Positions 53,786 through 63,291 of a stretch of 64,000 nt of DNA are shown here, piece by piece. The first letter of the stretch is position 1. Each line of letters begins with the position of its first letter. The DNA comes from Yponomeuta sedellus (lineage: Eukaryota > Arthropoda > Insecta > Lepidoptera > Yponomeutidae): NCBI GenBank assembly GCA_934045075.1, contig OW203727.1:18598861-18662860 (forward strand), read 5' to 3'. Position numbers and translations under genes: made by a program. The notes under the pieces are model-generated. The model ran no database searches, was not told the DNA's origin, and saw only the letters and a list, made by a program, of their open reading frames with translations.

Positions 53786-54478
53786 ATATCTACAGAATTA
53801 ACACTGCTAGCCAAAAGTGTATTTTAGAGGATGCAAATAGGAAATTCACCATGTGTTAAAATTAATCCTTTATTTCTAAATAACATAACTTAGTGTTGTA
53901 TTGTAGTGTTGTTTTAAGACGAATTTAATTTTGAAATGCTCATATTTTTACAGTTTTATTTTGTTTGGCGAATTTTTATGCAAAATGACATTTTAAAGTT
54001 GTGGTATTGTGTATGTTTGTAGTCTCTCTTAATTGCTACTCAAACAAACAGTACGTATGTAAAAATTCCCACAGTTTATTTCAAGTTTTTTTCTCTTGAT
54101 ATATTCACCATCAATACGTCAACGCGCGATGTCTCGTGAAATATCGGACGAATAATGAAGAAATTGGCCTAATTTCCCCATATTCCTTTACACATGTGGA
54201 TCGCTTTTACAAATCTAATTTTTCATGAAAGTCGGGAGGCAAATTGAATCCAACATCGAATCTAATTTCACACATGTTCATCCATTAGACGAAGTGCTAT
54301 TCGTATAGAACATCAAGAAGATAATTTATCAAATAAGCACATGCATGACACGTTTTACGCCGTTACATAAATTGTTATTGGCTTCATACTAAAGGCACTT
54401 CTTACCTTAATACGCTTCAGCAGGATTGGTTGGTTGGTTGATTGATTGTACGTTTTCTACGAGTATTATACAAAACAA
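53786..54478. other. Intergenic, nothing recognised
   Basis: No gene or repeat recognised; a GATTGGTTGGTTGGTTGATT run lies near 54424. Confidence 0.35.
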
Positions 54479-54489
54479 AAAATCATTAA

Positions 54490-54635
54490 ACTTTTTTAAA
54501 AACCTATTTACCTATTCTGGCATGGATAGCCAGAGGTCGCGGGTTCGAGTCCCGGCATGGGTGGAATGTTTAGCCTCTAAATAGGTTTTTAAAATGGTCC
54601 TTAGCACGGGTTAGTACATTAAAAATAAAAAAAGT
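54490..54635 (+). mobile_element. SINE-A copy with inverted 5' motif
   Basis: AAAAACCTATTTA (antisense motif) joins sense TGGCATGGATAGCCAGAGG, GGTTCGAGTCCCGG, TTTAGCCTCTAAATAGG and the tail. The 11-bp duplication AAAATCATTAA (54479-54489, 54636-54646) bounds it. Confidence 0.85.
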
Positions 54636-54646
54636 AAAATCATTAA

Positions 54647-55254
54647 CCTGTTATGTGTACTGTAACACTTCTCTAAATTAAAATATCTGACTATTCTAGT
54701 CAAAATTTGAATTATTTTAAGGAAATCGTTACGTTATGTTTAGTTCTTAGTAGATCCCTAACTAAGCTAGGCGATGCATTCAAAATATAACATTAAATTG
54801 CCATCCCTTTTTCTACGTGACGCGAAAGAACCTGCAAGCATCAGTAAGATATAAAATAAACATGGAAAAAACCTTGTGTTAAAATAAAATTTTAGGCTCT
54901 AAAGAAAGTAATGAACAGAGTAAGTTAGACCTTCGAGCCGGCTACTTCATGGTGAGTCTTATCACGCTAGTTATAAGGACGAGTATGAAATAAAAAGGGT
55001 CTATGCACTGCAGTAAAAGTTTATCAACAGGAGGCGTCTTTGGCGATAAAATTCATGTCCCATCACGAGTGTAAAAAGTTATAATGTTTTTGGAAGTAAA
55101 AAGCTTGTTTACGACGCTTTTGTCACAAGTTGACAAGAATTTTGTTGTTTATAACTTCAAATTATTAAATAAGTACACCAATTCAACTGGTTTATTACTT
55201 TCTTCTTTTTTTCTTAACTACATTTAAAACCTTAACTATCGTAAGCTTTTAAAA
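54647..55254. other. Intergenic, nothing recognised
   Basis: No gene or repeat recognised. Confidence 0.35.
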
Positions 55255-55308
55255 ACCTATTTAGAGGCTGAAAATTCCACCCATGCTGGGACTCGAACCA
55301 GCGTAAGC
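55255..55308 (-). repeat. SINE-A fragment
   Basis: AAAAACCTATTTAGAGGCTG, TTCCACCCATGCTGGGACTC, ending at GAACCAGCG. Confidence 0.7.
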
Positions 55309-55814
55309 TAAAAATTCAAATGAGATAGATATCAACTCCTGTATGTCCCCACTGATGGGGCACGGGTCTCTTCCTGCATCGCAGGATGGTTAAGCTATAC
55401 TCCACGGTGGGCTGAGAATCACGTTTCAAAGACATAGGAACTTGAGGTTTCAAGTGCCACTTTTTTCTCTCGAAATAGGTTTTAGTACTCATTACTAAAC
55501 TAAACAATGTGATGAGAGACTATTTAGAGAGCAAACGGATGTGTAAGAATTTTTTCAAGAAAAAATTGTATGGAGCTGACATGAAAAGTGGCTATAAGTC
55601 TGGAATCGCAAGTTTGGCCGTAATATCCTTGGAGACGTAAGTAGTGCTATTTATTTGTGATTTTTCGGCATAATTTTTAAAGCAGTGCACTTTGCGATTT
55701 TTTTTTAAATTAATAATGTGTATTTTATACTTAAATGACTAGTTAGACCAACTTTAGATATACCCTATACCATATGCCCTAGCCTATGAAATTAAAATTA
55801 GGCGTTTTATATAT

Positions 55815-55862
55815 AATGTACATATTATCCCTTTATTTTAGTAAAGGGATAATATGTACATT
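55815..55862. repeat. Perfect hairpin, 21-bp arms
   Basis: AATGTACATATTATCCCTTTA, 6-nt loop, and the exact reverse complement. Confidence 0.9.
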
Positions 55863-55964
55863 AGACGACATTCACCAAAGTAAGAAAGGTTTTAATAAAA
55901 TAAAATACCAATTTTTCAAAATATATTTTTACTATTTGCACATTCACTGACCACGAACTGGCAG

Positions 55965-56115
55965 ACGCCAAGTAGGACACCCACCAGTTCGCTCGACCGA
56001 TGATCCCAAAAACATCGCTGGTGGTGGCTGGATGAGGATTGCTGAGGATAGAGTAATGTGGCTTGCCCTGGGAGAGGCCTATATGCAGCAGTGGACAAAT
56101 ACAGGCTGATTGATT
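55965..56115 (+). pseudogene. RTE-type LINE C terminus
   Basis: Encodes VGHPPVRSTDDPKNIAGGGW, MRIAEDRVMWLALGEAYMQQ and WTNTG before the stop, then a GATTGATTG tail. 5'-truncated, lying inside the foldback element. Confidence 0.85.
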
Positions 56116-56725
56116 GCACATTAAATATAAAGACCGTTTCTTTATCATGAATTCCCAAAAACGGTAATATCACTTTAATTAATAATTCGTAAAACAAGTC
56201 TTATTAAACACAATGTATATGCTCAGTTTTAATTTCATAGACTAGGGTACAGGAATATCTAACTACGCATAATCAGGACACAAAAGCATTAGAACTACTC
56301 ATTTTAGTACAAAGTACACATTATTATTATTTTTTAAAAAATCGCAAAAGGTACCGCTATAAAAAGTATGCTGAAAAATTACAAATAAGTAGCACTACTT
56401 ACATCTGCAAGGATATTACGGCCAAACTTGCGATTCTAGAGTTATAGCCACTTTTCATGTCAGCTCCATACAAATTTTTCTTGGAAAAATTCTTACACGT
56501 CCGTTTGCTCTCTAAATTGTCTCTCATCACATTGTTTAGTATAGTAATGAGTAATAAAACCTATTTCGAGAGAAAAAAGTGACACTTGAAAACTCAAGTT
56601 CCTATGTCTTTGAAACGTGATTCTCAGCCTACCGTGGCGGCCAAGTCCGGGTTGGTGGAGGATTGTAAGGCAGTGGCGGGCCTTAATGCCAGAAGTATCA
56701 AGCCGCCCAATGGGATGATTGACGT

Positions 56726-57379
56726 TTAAGTCAAAGCGTTAAAGCTAGTATTTTAATAGTTGTAAAATAAAAACTCATTGCTCTCAAAAATGTTTACTTA
56801 GGTTCTTAGTTTAAGTAGTTTAGTTATTTTATTGTCTTCGATTCAAGATTGACTTGGCTAAAAGATTCTTGCCTCAAGTTTATCGTTTGTGAGTGCGACC
56901 ACCTACCCACATTTATTTTTAAAATACTGTTAAAAGAAGGAGCTGGGTATTTCATAACACCGGTTTGTAGCCTGCTAAGAATACCAAGCAACTTGCTGTC
57001 TCTAAAGACTCTAAAGTTTGTAATTAATAAAAATGCCTGTCTCCAAGTTATGTCAATATAAAATAAGCCCGTAATTGGCCAAAGATAAATTATATTTGTA
57101 ACAGTGAATATTTATTAACTTGTGCTGTGGGTTTTGTAAATAAATAAAATAAAAAATAAAAACTATTACTTTACGGACGAATAAATCAATGTAGCATACA
57201 ATTTATAATTAAACGAACTTACCAAGCGAAGTTCGATCATAATTATATGAGTCGCTTCATTCGAAGATATAAAAACATTCACAACGAGTTTCCCTAACCT
57301 ACAAAGCAACGTCGCATTATTTAATGATTTTAGGTTTACCGTCTTTTTTTTATCACCACAACTCGCCTTCCGTGTCAAT
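56726..57379. other. Intergenic, nothing recognised
   Basis: Short frames only. Confidence 0.35.
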
Positions 57380-57612
57380 GTCATTCTTTTTTCGTGCGAG
57401 GCAACAAGCGCACGCGCCGCGAATCGTACGGATAAATTTATCGACTGTTGTTCGTGTTAACCTTAGTAAAAACTATACAAATATGCCTAAGCGTAGTGCA
57501 AAAGATAAACTCGAGCTATGTCGGAAAAAGTTGCGCAAACTAAAAGAAAAAGTGCAACACAGTACTTGTCGTGTAAACCAAGACTCATCAGAGTCAGTTA
57601 GTGAGCGTTCGG

Positions 57613-58026
57613 GTGAGTACACAATAATAATAATAAAAAGTTTTTTCATGGGTTCTCCGCTGCTTTTTACACACTTATTTGCACCTGGATTCGATAGTCG
57701 AATAGGACCTACCTGGGGGTTGGCCGTGAGTCAACACGACGGTAATTTACTGAAAACAAATGTACCTACTTATTTTGAGCTGCACATAAAGCTTTTGCTA
57801 ATAAAATACAAACCTGGGGATTGGCCTTGAGTCAACACGAAGGTATAATACTTTCAGAAAACAAATGTAACTACTTATTTTGAGTACTACATAAAGTTTC
57901 TGGTAATAAAACACAAACCTGGGGGTTGGCCGTGAGTCAACACGATGGTAAATAGTGACAAATATGTTGTACTATATCAGTATAATTCAAAATACGGGGT
58001 AATAAAATTTATAATGTTGTCGATAG
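57613..58026 (+). other. Intron-like insert with ~105-bp tandem repeats
   Basis: Begins GTGAGTAC and ends TTGTCGATAG; removing it joins the flanking gag frame in phase (1/2 split codon). Inside, three units beginning ACCTGGG.(G/A)TTGGCC.TGAGTC are spaced about 103-105 bp (57709, 57812, 57917), the third incomplete. Splicing is inferred from consensus and phase only. Confidence 0.6.
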
Positions 58027-58112
58027 ACGCACATCACGTCGAAGCATCTAGAGTACCTAAAGAATCGGAGCTAGACAGCAACATCCCGCCATTATCCGGG
58101 CCAGAGTTACCT

Positions 58113-58385
58113 TGTGACAGTGCAAACCTCTTCACACCATTTTTATTTCTTTTTCCATCTATCATTTTCAAATATTTAAATTATGTACGTCACACATTCT
58201 TCGATTTCACTCATTTTTGACACTACTACTTTACGCTTTGACCAGATCTGACTTTTTACCTGCTTCTCCGTTTATCCGTTTTTATCCAGTTTTCTGTTAA
58301 TATTACTACAATTCTACAAATAAAACCACACCTAAAGTCGTTCCAGAGTTTATTTATTAATTATTAAAGTTATAAAACGTTCCAC
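58113..58385 (+). repeat. 5' LTR
   Basis: 273 bp; contains CAATTCTACAAATAAAACC with an AATAAA signal. Paired with 60289-60542. Confidence 0.9.
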
Positions 58386-58984
58386 TGGCGCCCAACGATA
58401 ATAACGAAAACCAACGTCACCCCACGGCTTGATACGCCGAGGCGACAAAGCCCACCCACCGCGACTACGCTGCGAGTGCGAAGGCAAATACGAGTACGAT
58501 TACCACGATTATACGTGTGCACAATCGTCGAACTGCTGCTGCTGTTTCATACCCACGACCCACGACCTCATACATCACAGACGCATCCCTTGGAGCTCCC
58601 CAGCGTTGCTCAAGGGTTCTGTCGGACTTCTCCGCCGCCCCCAACTTTACCCACAAGACCTGCAAGATTTTTTTTTTGTTAAGTGTTGTTGAGTGTTTTA
58701 TAAATAAAATATTAAATTAATTTTAAAGTGCGACTTGACTTCTGGACCACAAGGTAATTCATCATAACTACTCATTGACCATTCTTCACTAACTAGATTC
58801 ACCCATAGTAACAAATTTTTTCGGCCCTAATAAAAGTCCTATTCTATCTATCTGCACCCCACCTAACCGAAACATACCACAGTTAGTATACACCAACAGT
58901 ATACAATCAATAACTTCTACACGCATTTATCAGACAGTTACACAACCACAGGCTGCTCACTAGCAGTTCCATAGACCTCGGTAA

Positions 58985-59005
58985 CCTGGAATTTATAATT
59001 CCAGG
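58985..59005. repeat. Short palindrome in the LTR element interior
   Basis: CCTGGAATT-TAT-AATTCCAGG. Confidence 0.8.
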
Positions 59006-60288
59006 TGGGACTGGTTACTAACTTACGTTGCCTCAGGAGAGTATCCTGGGTAATTACACGTAGACAGCCTAGCTTTACCCTCTAGGTCTTCGAGGCCGAC
59101 TCGAAGGTAAGGCGAAGCTGCACTCATACAGTCTATTGATAACAATATTATATTATTAAAATTTAAATTATAATTATTTACAAAATCTTTGCAAACCAAA
59201 TTTCTAGACGTCAGTAATTCTGACACCATTCATTGTCATAAAATTTTTCAAAATTCAAAACAAAACCTCCACAGGTTAAACCTACAAGGAACTCTTTGGC
59301 AATAAAATAAAAACTCTCACCCTCACCCCATCCTTACCTCATTACTAAAATAATTTTTTAACCTCTTTTTTATAGTATCCGTACTCTTTTTAAATATTTA
59401 ACTGACAACTGGTACAAAACCTACCAACGCCACCTTTTTATAGTTTTAATTTTCTGTAAATATAATCACCACATTACCTTTTCGGACACATTTGCGTCAT
59501 ACTATTTGTCTATTTATTTATTAACTATACACTTACACCACTATCCTCCAGGACATTTGCTAACCAATTTTTTTTATAACAATCCAAACATTCAATCAGG
59601 TGCGGCGACAACACGTTAAATAAGCCTAGGTCAATTAATTTACTTATCGTTACTTACCTAACGCATTACGGTGTTTACCCCACCATAGCTCTTGAGAGCA
59701 CTACTACGACGGATTCTACCCCGTCGGGTACTATGTACCCAATATTATTAATATTGTTAAAATGTAAATAACTTTCATAGAGCGGATTGTGACTCAATAA
59801 ATAAGCCTTACCACTACCGAATACCAGCGGGTGGTAACTGGCTAAATAAGCCTATTACTAATTTAGGCCAGTTTCTGGATAAATCTAATTAATAAAAATA
59901 GATTTTGTCTATACTGAATGAACGTCATCACCTTCACTTTAGATGAAGACAATGCTAGATGATGCATGCTAGGGATGAATGATAGATGATGAATAAAAGT
60001 GGAACTGCCTAATGTAAATATTCATTGTAAATATCACCCACACACTCTAAATTTTTTTTCATCGCCCATCTTTTATATTTTATTTTATTTTAATATTTAA
60101 GAATAACTATATTTACTTACCCATACCACATCCCCGACCTTCATCGACTTTACTCTCGACCTTGACTTTAAATTTTAAATTATATAAGTTAACTTGACTA
60201 TATTTTTTATAAAAAAAATTTTTTTTTTGATATTTTTTTTAAATAAATATATCTAAAAAATATTTTTTTTATCGGTGCCCCCGGGTAA

Positions 60289-60542
60289 TGTGACAGTGCA
60301 AACCTCTTCACACCATTTTTATTTCTTTTTCCATCTATCATTTTCAAATATTTAAATTATGTACGTCACACATTCTTCGATTTCACTCATTTTTGACACT
60401 ACTACTTTACGCTTTGACCAGATCTGACTTTATCCGTTTTTATCCAGTTTTCTGTTAATATTACTACAATTCTACAAATAAAACCACACCTAAAGTCGTT
60501 CCAGAGTTTATTTATTAATTATTAAAGTTATAAAACGTTCCA
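60289..60542 (+). repeat. 3' LTR
   Basis: 254 bp; same sequence as the 5' LTR minus 19 bp after GATCTGACTTT. Confidence 0.9.
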
Positions 60543-60780
60543 ACCTGAACTCATCGTAGAGCCTCAAAAGGCTCCAGAGTTAGATCCTGAGATCTTATTG
60601 GCTTTGGGTGAATCAGTCGAGGAAGCGCCTAAATTCGGCCCGCCTATTCATATGAATTTGCCCATTATTTGGCAACACTAAAAAAGGGCATGCCTAAAGT
60701 GGCAAAAGAAAAATTGGTAAAATAATATTCTATACCAGTCCTCTACTGTCCTCTACTTCAGGCACCTAAGCTGAATGCGG

Positions 60781-61250
60781 CGTCTTAATCAATGAAATTG
60801 TTTGAACTCTGTCGGCTGTACAAAAAGCCAGAAGAATTGCATGTTTCTTTGTAATTTTTTCAAGTATAAGTTGTTTATTCGGATACCATGTACCTATTTC
60901 ATAAAGAACTGTTTGTGAATCCCATGTACTTGTATACATGGGCATGGTCTTAATTTAAAGACGCCTTTTAACAGTCGCTTCACGCAGTCGTCTGACCCTA
61001 AATTACATTCTAAAAGTAGTGAGAGGGCAGATCAATGAGTATTTAATGTACTGTATGATGAACCATGGTCATATTACTCTAAGAGAAACGAAATGAGTGA
61101 TGGAATAGAAGTGCTGAATGTATCAATATTATTTTGTCTGCAAAACTCCCACCAAAGCTTATAGGTGACGCTATATTGTTTAATAGTAATTTGGGACAGA
61201 GAAGCTAGCATTAAGGTCGAACTATTGGTTGGCATGTGACGCCGGATGAA
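60781..61250 (-). pseudogene. DIRS tyrosine recombinase, truncated
   Basis: TIKQYSVTYKLWWEFCRQNN, then IPSLISFLLE, SALSLLLECNLGSDDCVKRL, and TWDSQTVLYEIGTWYPNKQL, LEKITKKHAILLAFCTADRV ending QTISLIK. The DRVQ arginine corresponds to the first catalytic Arg. The HxxR and Tyr that follow in the family are absent because the copy ends at 60781. Confidence 0.8.
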
Positions 61251-61339
61251 CGCAAGCTGGAGAGCACCACGGCACCCAGGGTAAGCTTTTTGTGAAGAGG
61301 GTGGTGTGTCCTAAAATTGGAACACAAAAGCCTGACCTA

Positions 61340-61668
61340 ACAAACACAGGTTGAAAAAATATAATTTCTGATGCAAGCATAGTTTGTAGCTGAGGATACC
61401 AAGCCTGTGAAGACTAAATTAGAAAAATAATGATGCCTGAGGCTTTGTCAATCATGATTTTATGCAAACATTTTAGAATAAGAGATAATGGAGGAAACGC
61501 ATAAAAAAAAAATTCTGCCAGTCTTCTTTAAATGCGTCGATAGCCAATGCATCGGGATCTTGTTTCCAGAATATATAATGATGACATTTAGCATTGGTCC
61601 GGGAGGCGAACAAGTCGATATCTGGCTGTCCAAGCCTTTGAGTTATTAGCTCATATGCACTTTTTGAC
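61340..61668 (-). pseudogene. DIRS methyltransferase-like segment
   Basis: Encodes SAYELITQRLGQPDIDLFAS, then KCHHYIFWKQDPDALAIDAF and KEDWQNFF, and after frameshifts KIMIDKASGIIIF and SQAWYPQLQTMLAS. In DIRS-like elements this block lies between RNase H and the recombinase and has been proposed to be a DNA-methyltransferase-type domain. Function is not established here. Confidence 0.7.
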
Positions 61669-61680
61669 AGTTTTTATTCT

Positions 61681-61796
61681 ACTATTTTTATTTTTAATGC
61701 ACTAACCCGTGCTAAAGACAAATTTAAAAACCTATTTAGAGGCTAAAAATTTCACCCATGCCGGGATTCGAACCCGCAACCTCTGGCTATCCGGCT
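61681..61796 (-). mobile_element. SINE-A copy inserted in the DIRS element
   Basis: Tail and 3' motif (TTAATGCACTAACCCGTGC, AAAAACCTATTTAGAGGC) plus the start of the tRNA-like head, 5'-truncated at CTATCCGG. A perfect 12-bp duplication AGTTTTTATTCT lies at 61669-61680 and 61797-61808. Confidence 0.9.
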
Positions 61797-62249
61797 AGTT
61801 TTTATTCTGTGTCAGAAGTATCCTTCTCGATTCTTCGTCAGCCTCAACATTATCTTTAGTATTGATATAGAATCCGTACAGCCAGATTCTTCGCTTCTCG
61901 CACCATTGCCATATGTCTCGAGATAGCATATTTAGGTGAGGGAATTGAATGCCACACATCCGATTCACGTAGCTAATTGCAGTCATATTATCTACTCGTA
62001 ATAATATCGCACAGTCTGTAGCTTCACGAACAAAGCATTTTAATGCTAAAAACACGGCCAGTAATTCAAGATAATTAATATGGAATTTCATTTCGTTGTC
62101 TTTCCAACCTCCACCGACTCGGGTATCATTGCAATAAGCACCTCAACCTGTTCTAGAGGCATCCGTAAATATTTCTTTACTAAATTTTGAATCGCCTAAA
62201 GGAGCGAAGGTTGTAAAAATATTTTGTTCCCACTAGTTGAGGTCATCTA
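61797..62249 (-). pseudogene. DIRS RNase H domain
   Basis: EIFTDASRTG (first catalytic Asp) lies at about 62165-62140. The open frame 62091-61795 continues KFHINYLELLAVFLALKCFV (Glu) and ILLRVDNMTAISYVNRM (Asp), GIQFPHLNMLSRDIWQWC, ending in VEADEESR (last Asp). It is then interrupted by a SINE-A at 61796. Confidence 0.85.
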
Positions 62250-63240
62250 GTATAACATCAGATAACTGAATTTTTGTCTCATAATTATTGGTTTCTGATT
62301 GAAAGAAAAGAAATTTTTGCCTTTCTAAAAGCTAAGTATAAAGCCACCCGTATCTAGCTGCCGGACAAGCGGCTGTTAAAACTCCGATTAGTTGAACAAA
62401 TTCTCTAATAGAATTTGTTCAACTAATAGGAAGCAATAAGAACTTGTCTACTTAACGTGCGGTAGTAATACGTTTTCCCTCCAGTAAAGAGAGTCTTAGA
62501 TTAATGGAATCGTGAAGGAATCCCAAGAATTTGCACTTTTGGCTAGGCTTTAGACAACTCTTATCACGGTTTATTACAAAACCTAAACACTCTAAGATAC
62601 GAGCTTAAGGTCTCTTTTACATTCTGATGGTAAAGCTGATATATTTCGCCATACAAAGTATATCGTCAAGATATTGCACTGATATATAACCGCGGCCTCT
62701 TAAATACGTCATGACTTCTTTCATAATTTTTTCAAAAGGTTCTAGGCGCAATTTATTGACAATCCGTAAGGCATGGAACTAAACTCGTAAGTAATTACTT
62801 GTGAATTTTCGTTTTCAAATTAAAAACGTCGATATTTATGATAGGCGTCTGCAATGAGAATGAGTAAATAAGCCTCCTTGAGGTCGATATTGGCCATATA
62901 GCCATGAAATGGAATTAACTTAGAGGCTGTACGGTAGTCTTCCATTTTAAGTGGCATTTTATCATAAATTCATTAAGAGGTTTCAAGTTCAGTATGAATC
63001 GTTGCCCACCATTCGGCTTCGGGGCAAGAAAGATTTTGGAAATAAACTGATTACTCAGCGGTATACCTACATGGTTTTGCTACAGCTATTGACATGTCTT
63101 TTTTTTTCAGTAACAGAAAATAAATTTCTTGGCATAAACTGTTGAAACGGTTTCTCGTTAAATGGTATTAAAAATCCATTTAAAATCCAATCTAAGATGA
63201 CTTTATTCTCTGTAATATGAAGCCAGCAGTTGTAGAAATT
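62250..63240 (-). pseudogene. DIRS reverse transcriptase
   Basis: Seen by translating the - strand in pieces: IFLAPKPNGGQRFILNLK (about 63045-62990), a KMEDYRTASKLIPFHGYMAN block, IDLKEAYLLI, and GYISVQYLDDILC with the catalytic YLDD at 62662-62673. The EFVQLIGVLTAACPAARYGW thumb/connection region follows near 62400-62340. The copy contains several frameshifts. Confidence 0.8.
62388..62426. repeat. Perfect hairpin inside the DIRS RT region
   Basis: TTAGTTGAACAAATTCT, CTAAT, AGAATTTGTTCAACTAA: 17-bp arms. One arm is the coding sequence for EFVQLI and the other is an inverted extra copy. Confidence 0.9.
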
Positions 63241-63291
63241 ACGAATTCTACCTGCGTGTACCTGGTCTATTGCTGTGCTGGAGCACGAGCC

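Larger units (their letters stand above)
55418..56634. mobile_element. Foldback DNA element with ~290-bp inverted termini
   Basis: Left terminus 55418-55705 (GGCTGAGAATCACGTTTCAA, GACATAGGAACTTGAG, GGAGCTGACATGAAAAGTGG, TTGGCCGTAATATCCTTG) is repeated in reverse at 56345-56634 at high identity. The middle carries an RTE end and a 21-bp hairpin. No transposase frame is evident, so it looks non-autonomous. Confidence 0.8.
55325..56725 (-). mobile_element. 5S-derived SINE split by a foldback element
   Basis: The 3' part is 55325-55417 (GATATCAACTCCTGTATGTC to ACTCCAC). The next body part resumes at 56632 (GTGGCGGCCAAGTCCGGGTT, GCAGTGGCGGGCCTTAATG) and ends at about 56725. The two parts are contiguous in intact copies, so the 1.2-kb element between them is a later insertion. 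Confidence 0.8.
58113..60542 (+). mobile_element. Non-autonomous LTR retroelement (2.43 kb) nested in DIRS gag
   Basis: 5' LTR 58113-58385 and 3' LTR 60289-60542 begin TGTGACAG and end ACGTTCCA (TG...CA). They are nearly identical apart from one 19-bp indel. A 4-bp duplication ACCT (58109-58112, 60543-60546) flanks the element. TGGCGCCCAACG at 58387-58398, one base after the LTR, is a plausible tRNA primer-binding site (tRNA-Lys-like as far as I recall). The 1.9-kb interior has no gag or pol frame. No purine tract precedes the 3' LTR; the sequence there is GGTGCCCCCGGGTAA. Confidence 0.9.
57483..60780 (+). pseudogene. DIRS-type retroelement, 5' (gag) part, + strand
   Basis: The frame begins MPKRSAKDKLELCRKKLRKL, a basic, probably coiled-coil start. 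It runs 57483-57612, resumes after an intron-like gap at 58027-58112 (VEASRVPKESELDSNIPPL), and after a nested LTR element resumes in the same reading phase at 60547 (EILLALGESVEEAPKFGPPI). From 60619 to 60780 it is the inverse of 63835-64000, which identifies it as the gag region of the same family as the - strand element. It breaks off at 60780 exactly where tyrosine-recombinase sequence of the opposite strand begins. Confidence 0.75.

Noticed and set aside
58429..58692. 87-codon frame after the 5' LTR as a possible gag
   Set aside because: No gag motif, and overlapping frames of similar length exist in all phases; composition reflects GC-richer leader DNA.
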